This document shows positions 43,268 to 49,509 of a stretch of DNA of 64,000 bases, piece after piece. The DNA lies in contig NZ_SDPV01000002.1 of the NCBI RefSeq assembly GCF_004135625.1, positions 372,001-436,000 of the forward strand, read 5' to 3'. Below the pieces are notes generated by a model, which saw nothing but the letters and a program-made list of their open reading frames with translations, was not told where the DNA came from and ran no database searches. The position numbers were made by a program, and so were the translations under genes. Position 1 is the stretch's first letter. Each line of letters begins with the position of its first letter. Source of the stretch: Pelagerythrobacter rhizovicinus. Lineage in GTDB: Bacteria > Pseudomonadota > Alphaproteobacteria > Sphingomonadales > Sphingomonadaceae.

Positions 43268-44410
43268 TCACCCCCACACTTGCGCGAGCAGCCGGCGGAA
43301 GTTGCCGCCGAGAACCGCCCGGATGTTGTCGTTGGAATAACCGCGGCGGATCAGTTCCTCGGTCAGATCGAAGATCTTGCGAGGGTGATCGAAGCCGTCG
43401 ATGTCGATCTTGTCGCGGAAGCCGTAGCTTCCCTTGTATCCCGCCTTCAGTGCCTCGTACTCTTCCGGCACCATGTCGTCGTAGCCGTGGAGGTCGGCGT
43501 CCGAGCCGATGCCCACATGCTCGATACCGACGAGTTTCGCGACGTGATCGATGTGATCGACCATGTGGCTCACGTTCGTCGGGTCGGTCGCGCGAATGAA
43601 CATCCGCACGCCGGTGATGCCCATCACCCCGCCCTTGGCCGCGAGCGCCTGGATCGCCTCGTCGGTCTTGACCCGCGGATGATCGACCAGCGCGCGCGCG
43701 TTGCTGTGCGTGATCGCAATCGGCCCTTTGGCGATGGCGATCGCATCGAGCGTCGTCCGGTCGCCGCAGTGCGACACGTCGACCAGCATGTTCGCCTCTT
43801 CCATGGCGGCGATGATCGCCGCGCCGAAATCGCTGACCCCGCCGTCGACGCGCTCGGTACTGCCCGAGCCGATCAGGTTCTGGCTGTTGTAAGTGAGCTG
43901 CGCACACCGCAGACCGAGGCCACGAAAGCGGGCGACGTCCTCCACCGTCTCGAACTGCTCGGCGTTCTGGATGCCCATGATAACCGCGCACTTGCCCTCG
44001 GCCTTGGCCCGGTCGAGATCCTCGACCCGGCCGGCGAGGGTGAAGACGTGACTGTTGCGGCCAACGAAGCCCTGCCACCCGGCAAGATATTCGAGCGCTT
44101 GCGCCTGGGCATCCGGCCCGCCGATACCGTACGCCGTATGAAAGCCGGTGATGCCGCTGGCATGGAATTCCGCCGCTTCGGCATCGGTCAGCCGGTGCGC
44201 GACATAGGCTGGGTTCATCGTGATCTTGAGCGGCGCGAGCATGTCGATGACGAGCGTTTCGGCCACGAGATCGACCGCACGACGCGAGTAGGTCCGCCCC
44301 GGCGCACCGGAGAAGGCGAATGCCCCCGTGGCGATCATCGGCGCCGCCACGGCCGCACCGATCGCACCCGCCATCACCGCGCGCCGCGTCGCGGGGAATG
44401 AACGCGCCAT
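43268..44410 (-). CDS. M19-family dipeptidase homolog, Tat signal, altered metal site
   Basis: 380 residues from ATG 44410 with GGAGGAAGGA before it. A Tat-type signal is present (ATRRAVMAGAIGAAVAAPM). The M19 fold is recognisable and H214 (DVSHCGD) and H235 (ITHSNAR) align with the zinc histidines. The usual N-terminal HxD is replaced (IDMLAPL, residues 55-61) and the bridging Glu position is Gln148 (IMGIQNAEQ). So the binuclear zinc site is probably incomplete; it may be a one-metal enzyme or a binding protein. Seen directly in sequence; consequence inferred. It is first in the six-gene operon and has the shared 21-bp operator 41 bp upstream. Confidence 0.85.
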   Translation of the reverse strand: MARSFPATRRAVMAGAIGAAVAAPMIATGAFAFSGAPGRTYSRRAVDLVAETLVIDMLAPLKITMNPAYVAHRLTDAEAAEFHASGITGFHTAYGIGGPDAQAQALEYLAGWQGFVGRNSHVFTLAGRVEDLDRAKAEGKCAVIMGIQNAEQFETVEDVARFRGLGLRCAQLTYNSQNLIGSGSTERVDGGVSDFGAAIIAAMEEANMLVDVSHCGDRTTLDAIAIAKGPIAITHSNARALVDHPRVKTDEAIQALAAKGGVMGITGVRMFIRATDPTNVSHMVDHIDHVAKLVGIEHVGIGSDADLHGYDDMVPEEYEALKAGYKGSYGFRDKIDIDGFDHPRKIFDLTEELIRRGYSNDNIRAVLGGNFRRLLAQVWG

Positions 44411-44442
44411 TCCTTCCTCCCTCAAGATTATCTGTTTTGTCG

Positions 44443-44471
44443 AGTATTTGTCCTGATTAGAAAATTGTCAA
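44443..44471 (-). promoter_or_regulatory. Promoter/operator for the dipeptidase operon
   Basis: On the minus strand TTGACA (44471-44466) and AATACT (44448-44443) are separated by exactly 17 bp. The block from TTGACA through the spacer to AATCAGGA matches the site at 47585-47605 in 20 of 21 positions. The -35 box therefore lies inside the shared block, so a protein bound there would compete with or help RNA polymerase. The likely regulator is the XRE-cupin protein at 47625-48248. Confidence 0.7.
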
Positions 44472-44476
44472 CCCGT

Positions 44477-45502
44477 TCAGGACACATTATCCATCTGGTA
44501 TCCCCAGACCTCGGGCGGACAGTGGATCATGCCGTCTCGGTAGCGGACGCCCGGCGTGCGATCGCGCGCCAGGAAGGTTGGCCCGTCGAGATCGACGATG
44601 TCGCAGAGCTGGCCCACAAGGTAGGAGGGCGCCATCGACAGGCTGGTGCCCATCATGTTGCCGACCATGACCTCGAGCCCGAGCTTCCGCGCCTGACGGG
44701 CGATCGCGAGCCCCTCGGTCAGCCCGCCGCACTTGTCGAGCTTGATGTTCACGACATCGAAGCGCCCGATCAGCGACGGCGTGTCCGCAAGCGACAGCGC
44801 GCTCTCGTCGGCGGCGAAGGGCAGCGGCCGCTTCAGTCCGTCCAGATCCCCCTCCCGTCCGCGCGGTAGAGGCTGTTCGAGGACCGCCACCCGATGCTCG
44901 ACCAGCACCTCCAGGAGGGCTGGAAGCGTCTTCCGGCGATAGCCCTGGTTGGCATCGACGCCGATCCAGGCCTGCGGCCGGGCCGCACGGATGGCCGCGA
45001 GGCGTGCGGCATCATCCTCGACGTCGCCCGTCAGCTTGACCTTGACCGGCGCCTGCGGATCGATGGCGAGCGAGGCGGCCGCCGTCGCCTCGGGCGTGTC
45101 GGCGCCGAGCGTCAACGTCGAACGCAGCGGGCGCGGCTCGGAGAGACCTGCCAGGTCCCACACCGGCCTGCCGGTGCGCTTGGCCTCGAGATCCCAGTAG
45201 GCGCAATCGAGCGCATTGCGCGCACCGCCCGGCGGCAGCAGCTCTTGCAGGTCCTCGCGCGTCGCCCCCGCCTCGATCGCGCCTCGCACCCGCTCCGCCT
45301 CGGCGAGCATGTGGTCCGCGTCGTCGCCGAGGTAGTAGACCCCCGCCCCCTCACCCCGCCCGCGATGCTCGCCGTCCGAGATCTCGGTGACGAGCAGCGC
45401 GGTTTCGGTAAACACGTGCCCGGCGATGCGGAACAGCTGATGATAGGGAAAGCGCTCGATCCGAAGATCGAGCGCCAGTTCCCGCTTCACGCCCGTGGCC
45501 AT
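44477..45502 (-). CDS. Dipeptide epimerase, enolase superfamily (DgcA-like)
   Basis: 341 residues from ATG 45502, sharing one base with the upstream stop. The muconate-lactonizing subgroup motifs are complete: KxK with K154/K156, D183 (GVDANQG), E209 (LEQPLP), D232 (AADES) and the acid/base K254 (NIKLDKCGG). The C-terminal DLD at 304-306 is the DxD motif that, in L-Ala-D/L-Glu epimerases, binds the free amino group of the dipeptide. It interconverts Glu stereochemistry in dipeptides or, as DgcA, N-acyl-glutamate. It sits with DgcN-like, dipeptidase and permease genes, which fits murein-peptide or D-Glu catabolism. Confidence 0.9.
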   Translation of the reverse strand: MATGVKRELALDLRIERFPYHQLFRIAGHVFTETALLVTEISDGEHRGRGEGAGVYYLGDDADHMLAEAERVRGAIEAGATREDLQELLPPGGARNALDCAYWDLEAKRTGRPVWDLAGLSEPRPLRSTLTLGADTPEATAAASLAIDPQAPVKVKLTGDVEDDAARLAAIRAARPQAWIGVDANQGYRRKTLPALLEVLVEHRVAVLEQPLPRGREGDLDGLKRPLPFAADESALSLADTPSLIGRFDVVNIKLDKCGGLTEGLAIARQARKLGLEVMVGNMMGTSLSMAPSYLVGQLCDIVDLDGPTFLARDRTPGVRYRDGMIHCPPEVWGYQMDNVS

Positions 45503-47481
45503 CAGTAGACCATCGAGAAGCCGTAGAGGTTGAAGGCGAACGTCACCCACACCAGCACCAGCGCCGCCAGCACGAGCAGCGCCCCGCCGACCTTCATCGT
45601 CCACCGCCGCCGGTCGCGGAAGCAGAGCCACAAGTGCCATGCGGACGCGGCGAGGAGGCCGACGGTTGCTATCGGCGTCAGTATGCGCAGCAGGATGATC
45701 AGCCAGTCGAGCGGGCCGCCGAGACTGCCGATGTCGCCCGAGAAGGTCACCACCAGCATGACCCAGCCGAAGACTGCGAGTAACACCAGCCAGGCGAAGA
45801 TGCGCGACAGGCGCCAGGCCTTGCGGGCATCGTTCTCGAGTGCGAACGCCGCCTGGAAATGCCGGCGAACGAGCGCGCGCACCGGCCAGGCGAGCGCGGC
45901 GAGAAGCACCAGCGCCAGTGCCAGGATCAGCGCAGGCATCAGCCAAGCGGTATTTGTGCCGGCAGACGCGGGCTCGAGAACCATGAAGGGCGACACCGCA
46001 TCGGTGCTCACGCGCACCACACGACCGTCCTTCACTTCGGCAGCCAGGCGCTCACCCGTGGCCGTGTCGACCCAGACGAACGGCTCGACCTCGACCCAGT
46101 CGCGCGCGGCCGCGCTGAGCCCGTCGAGCGCCGGCATGGCGATCTTGCCGTTCTCGTCCACCACGATCTCCAGCTGGCCCAGGAGGCCGAGCAGGCTCAT
46201 GAAGTTGGTGAACGCGCCGCGGCTCGACACGTAATGGCCGGCCACCATCGCGGCGTGCTCCCGGGCGGTCTCCGGATCGACGCGGCCGGTCGGTTCGGGA
46301 CCGGGCAGATAGCGGTCGGCAAACTCATGGAACAGGGCGCTGCGCAGCGCCTGCGCCCCACCTTCCTTGCCCGCGCTGTTGACCGAGACGAACAACCCGA
46401 TGTCGGCGTCGGGGAACAGCCAGAGATACGAGTGGAACCACTCGGTATCGCCGCCGTGGCCGATCGCCCGGCGGCCGTTGACCCACTGCTCGTAGAATCC
46501 GAGCGCCATCGTGTTGAGCGGCCCCACGCCCGGCGCACGATAGTCGTGCATCGTCCGCGCAGTTTCGGGCTGGAGCAAAGGCCCTCCTTCGTTGAGGTGC
46601 GCCATCATGAACTTGCCCATCGCCGCGCCCGACGCCGAGAGACTGCCGGCCGGCGCGGGAATGACGATCTCGAACGGCTTCGCCTTCTCGCCCACGGTCG
46701 GATAGCCGCTCGACATGTGCGGCTGCAGCGCCTCCGGAAGCGGCTGGCGGAAGGTTGCGTACCGCATCTCCAGCGGCGCGAAGATGTGCCGCTCGACATA
46801 GTCGTCGAACGGCTGCCCGCTCACGCGCTCAACAATATATCCGGCGAGTGCGGTTGCGTAGTTGGAGTAGGCCGGCGTGGTGCCCGGCGCGAAGACCCGC
46901 TCGGGCAGCGCTTCGCGGGCATAGTCCTGAAGCGGCATGACCGCGTCGGGATCGCTGCTGATCAGATGGCGGATCGATTCCTCGAACCCCGGGGTATGCG
47001 TGAGGATGTGCCGCAACGTGATCGGCTCGCCCTCATAGGGAGGAATCTCGAAGTCGAGATAGGCGTTCACGTCCTCGTCGAGATCGAGCTGGCCTGCCTC
47101 GACTTGTTGCATCACCGCCGTCCAGGTGAACAGCTTCGACACCGAGCCGGGGCGGAACAGCGTGGTCTGCGGGTCTACCGGCTTGCGCGAGGCGACATCG
47201 GCGAAGCCGTAGCCCTTCTGCAGCACTGGCCCATCGCCCCGCACGACCACGACGACAGCGCCTGCGATCTGCCCGCGATCGAGCGCGAAGGGCATGAAAC
47301 CATCGAGCCAGGCCTCGACGTCCGCTGCATCGAGCTCGGCCCGCTCGGCTTGTGCGGCCGAAGCCGGCGGTGCCGACCTCTCCGGCTGCTGCGACGGCTG
47401 CTGCGGCACCGGCCCCTGCGCGACCAGCGGCAGCGCCAGCAGCGCCGCCAGACCGATCATCAGCTTGCGAAGAACACGCAT
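45502..47481 (-). CDS. Serine hydrolase (class C beta-lactamase family) with C-terminal membrane domain
   Basis: 659 residues with a signal peptide (LMIGLAALLALPLVAQG) and a Gln/Pro-rich linker. The catalytic domain has S113-V-S-K116 and Y205-S-N207, then IGHGGDTEWF as the third motif. The last 150 residues contain about four hydrophobic helices (AWLMPALILALALVLLAALAW; LVLLAVFGWVMLVVTF; LLAASAWHLWLC; ALLVLAALVLVWVTF), so the enzyme is anchored at the membrane with its active site in the periplasm. It may be a D-aminopeptidase- or esterase-like member. Its promoter shares the 21-bp block with the dipeptidase operon. The epimerase follows with a 1-bp overlap. Confidence 0.88.
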   Translation of the reverse strand: MRVLRKLMIGLAALLALPLVAQGPVPQQPSQQPERSAPPASAAQAERAELDAADVEAWLDGFMPFALDRGQIAGAVVVVVRGDGPVLQKGYGFADVASRKPVDPQTTLFRPGSVSKLFTWTAVMQQVEAGQLDLDEDVNAYLDFEIPPYEGEPITLRHILTHTPGFEESIRHLISSDPDAVMPLQDYAREALPERVFAPGTTPAYSNYATALAGYIVERVSGQPFDDYVERHIFAPLEMRYATFRQPLPEALQPHMSSGYPTVGEKAKPFEIVIPAPAGSLSASGAAMGKFMMAHLNEGGPLLQPETARTMHDYRAPGVGPLNTMALGFYEQWVNGRRAIGHGGDTEWFHSYLWLFPDADIGLFVSVNSAGKEGGAQALRSALFHEFADRYLPGPEPTGRVDPETAREHAAMVAGHYVSSRGAFTNFMSLLGLLGQLEIVVDENGKIAMPALDGLSAAARDWVEVEPFVWVDTATGERLAAEVKDGRVVRVSTDAVSPFMVLEPASAGTNTAWLMPALILALALVLLAALAWPVRALVRRHFQAAFALENDARKAWRLSRIFAWLVLLAVFGWVMLVVTFSGDIGSLGGPLDWLIILLRILTPIATVGLLAASAWHLWLCFRDRRRWTMKVGGALLVLAALVLVWVTFAFNLYGFSMVY

Positions 47482-47576
47482 CGCTCTTTCCCCTCCTCTA
47501 CAACTCCGTTCGTCACACCTTGCAGCATGTCGAGCGAGCCCTTACCAAGGAACAATATCAGTTGACCCGATGGGGA

Positions 47577-47605
47577 CATAATGATCCTGATTGGAAAATT
47601 GTCAA
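47577..47605 (-). promoter_or_regulatory. Promoter/operator for the serine hydrolase-epimerase operon
   Basis: On the minus strand TTGACA (47605-47600) is followed after 17 bp by ATTATG (47582-47577). The block from TTGACA through ATTTTCCAATCAGGA repeats the 44451-44471 site with one difference. It lies about 96 bp before the serine hydrolase start and 20 bp before the XRE-cupin start on the other strand, so one bound regulator could control both directions. Confidence 0.7.
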
Positions 47606-47624
47606 ATAGGAGTTGGAAGATTTG

Positions 47625-48248
47625 ATGGCGGACGCGGCAAACCCGCCAACGCTCGGCTCGGTCCTGCGCGGCATCCGCTCGCGAAACGGCTGGACGCTCA
47701 AGGAGATGAGCGCGAAGTCGGGAATTCCGGTGTCGACGCTCTCGAAAGTCGAACATGACCGCCTGACGCTGAGCTACGACAAGCTCCAGCAGCTCAGCCA
47801 GCGGCTCAAGATCCGCATGGCCGATCTCTTTGCCGAGGGTACGGAGGAGAACGCGCCGCGGGTGACCGGCCGCCGCAGCATCGGCACGCTGGACCAGGCG
47901 GTGCGCGTCACCACCGACAACTACGATTACCACTATCTCTGCACCGATCTGCGCCAGAAGCGCATGATCCCGATCATCACTCGCATCCGCGCGCACAGCG
48001 CCCGCGAGTTCGGCGATCTCGTCCGTCATCAGGGCGAGGAGTTCATCTACGTGCTGGAAGGCCAGATCGAAGTGCATTCGGAATTCTACGACCCGGTCCT
48101 GCTTCGGGCCGGCGAGAGCATCTATCTCGATTCGTCGATGGGCCATGCCTATGTCGTGGCCAAGGGCTGCGACGAAGCCCTCGTCCTCGGCGTCTGCTCG
48201 AGCGCCGACGAAGGCCTGATGGACTCGCTGATGAACCTGCACGGCTGA
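47625..48248 (+). CDS. XRE-cupin transcriptional regulator
   Basis: 207 residues from ATG 47625; TTG codons at 47613 and 47622 are in-frame alternatives with an AGGAG just before 47613. An XRE helix-turn-helix (residues 10-67: TLKEMSAKSGIPVSTLSKVEHDRL) is joined to a C-terminal cupin (about 115-195: HQGEEFIYVLEGQIEVHS). Such proteins sense small ligands, often amino-acid-like, and regulate catabolic genes. It is divergent from the serine hydrolase-epimerase pair. The two matching 21-bp blocks, one in its own promoter region and one before the dipeptidase operon, are candidate binding sites. Confidence 0.9.
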   Translation: MADAANPPTLGSVLRGIRSRNGWTLKEMSAKSGIPVSTLSKVEHDRLTLSYDKLQQLSQRLKIRMADLFAEGTEENAPRVTGRRSIGTLDQAVRVTTDNYDYHYLCTDLRQKRMIPIITRIRAHSAREFGDLVRHQGEEFIYVLEGQIEVHSEFYDPVLLRAGESIYLDSSMGHAYVVAKGCDEALVLGVCSSADEGLMDSLMNLHG

Positions 48249-48402
48249 GGGTTCGCCCTGCAGCTGGACGACCGAAGATTCCACCCCGCCGATTATCGGC
48301 AATCACAGTTCCACTTTGCGCCGAATTCGCGGCGTTCTCGCCCGCACAGATACGCGCGGCCGCCGATTGACAACGAAGGACAGTTTCGCCACCGATTTTC
48401 GT

Positions 48403-49431
48403 ATGGCTCGCGGAGCAAAACGTTCGACCATCATCGATGTCGCGAGGTTGGCGCAGGTTTCACCCAAGAGCGTATCGCGCGTCTTCAACAATGAGCCCCA
48501 TATCACGCCGGCGCTGCGCAAGAAGGTGCTCAGTGCGGCCAAGGAGCTCAACTATCACCCCAATGTGCTGGCGCAGGGCCTCGTCGGGAGGCGGTCCTAT
48601 CTCGTCGGACTGATCTATGAAAAGCCCAGCCCCAGCTACGTCGTCGAATTGCAGCGCGGCGCGATCGAGCGGCTGCACGGCGAGCGCTATCGGCTGATCG
48701 TGCTCCCGGTCGAATCGGTAGCGGATCATCCGCAGGAGGTGGTCGGCATGGTGCGATCGGCTGCGCTCGACGGCGTCATACTTGCGCCGCCGGCGTCAGA
48801 TCATCCCGAAGTCCTCGCCGGCCTCTCCGAGGCCCGAATTCCCTTCGCCCGCATCGCGCCGCAGTCGCAGCTGGAGCTTGGGCTTTCGACAGCGATGGAC
48901 GACATCGCGGCGGCGCGCGAAATAGCCGAGCATGTCGTCGGCCTGGGCCATCGGACGATTGCCATCATCAAGGGAGATCCCGCCCACGCAGCGAGCGCGC
49001 AGCGCCTCGCCGGCTATCACCTCGCTTTCGAAGCAAGCGGCGTACAACAACGCCCCGAACTGGTGGAAACCGGCGATTTCAGCTTCGAATCAGGCTACGA
49101 AGCAACCAAGCGTCTCCTGTCACGCAAACTGAGACCGACCGCCATACTGGCGCAGAACGACGATATGGCCGTGGGAGCCATGTCGGCCGCTCGCGAGCTG
49201 GGGTTCGATGTGCCCGCCGATCTGACTGTCGTCGGGTTCGACGATTCCGAAATCGCACGCATCGTTTGGCCTCGCCTCACGACGATCCGGCAGCCGGTCG
49301 TCGAGATGGCAAAGACGGCGACGGATATGCTGCTGCGCGAGCTGGCGGGCGAACCTGCAGCCGAGATGGTCATCCATGCGCACCGGCTTGTCGAAGGGTC
49401 GAGCGCCGCACCGCCACCGGGCGACGCATAG
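48403..49431 (+). CDS. LacI-family transcriptional regulator
   Basis: 342 residues from ATG 48403 (MARGAKRSTIIDVARLAQVS); the frame extends to 48316 without conserved residues. The N-terminal HTH is STIIDVARLAQVSPKSVSRVFNN. The periplasmic-binding-protein-like sensor follows (YLVGLIYEKPSPSYVVELQRGA; LTVVGFDDSEIARIVWPRLTTI). The family usually represses sugar-uptake and glycosidase genes until an inducer binds. It faces the adjacent TonB receptor gene (convergent), with the GH3 gene just beyond, and operator-like sites lie between those two. It thus most likely controls the receptor/GH3 pair. Confidence 0.93.
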   Translation: MARGAKRSTIIDVARLAQVSPKSVSRVFNNEPHITPALRKKVLSAAKELNYHPNVLAQGLVGRRSYLVGLIYEKPSPSYVVELQRGAIERLHGERYRLIVLPVESVADHPQEVVGMVRSAALDGVILAPPASDHPEVLAGLSEARIPFARIAPQSQLELGLSTAMDDIAAAREIAEHVVGLGHRTIAIIKGDPAHAASAQRLAGYHLAFEASGVQQRPELVETGDFSFESGYEATKRLLSRKLRPTAILAQNDDMAVGAMSAARELGFDVPADLTVVGFDDSEIARIVWPRLTTIRQPVVEMAKTATDMLLRELAGEPAAEMVIHAHRLVEGSSAAPPPGDA

Positions 49432-49462
49432 GCGCACTGCGCGGCCGCGACAGATGACCAGG

Positions 49463-49489
49463 AGCGGCCCCTCCACAGGAAGGGCCGCT
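49463..49489. terminator. Hairpin between convergent lacI-type and receptor genes
   Basis: The stem AGCGGCCC / GGGCCGCT spans 49463-49470 and 49482-49489. It lies 32 bp after the LacI stop and 21 bp past the receptor stop. Neither side has a T run, so termination efficiency is doubtful. Confidence 0.45.
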
Positions 49490-49509
49490 GCCTTGTCCGT
49501 CCTCTCGAA

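Noticed and set aside
41227-43599. 790-residue plus-strand frame opposite the locus receptor
   Set aside because: Shadow of the minus TonB receptor; its sequence is Arg/Ala/Asp-rich with no motif.
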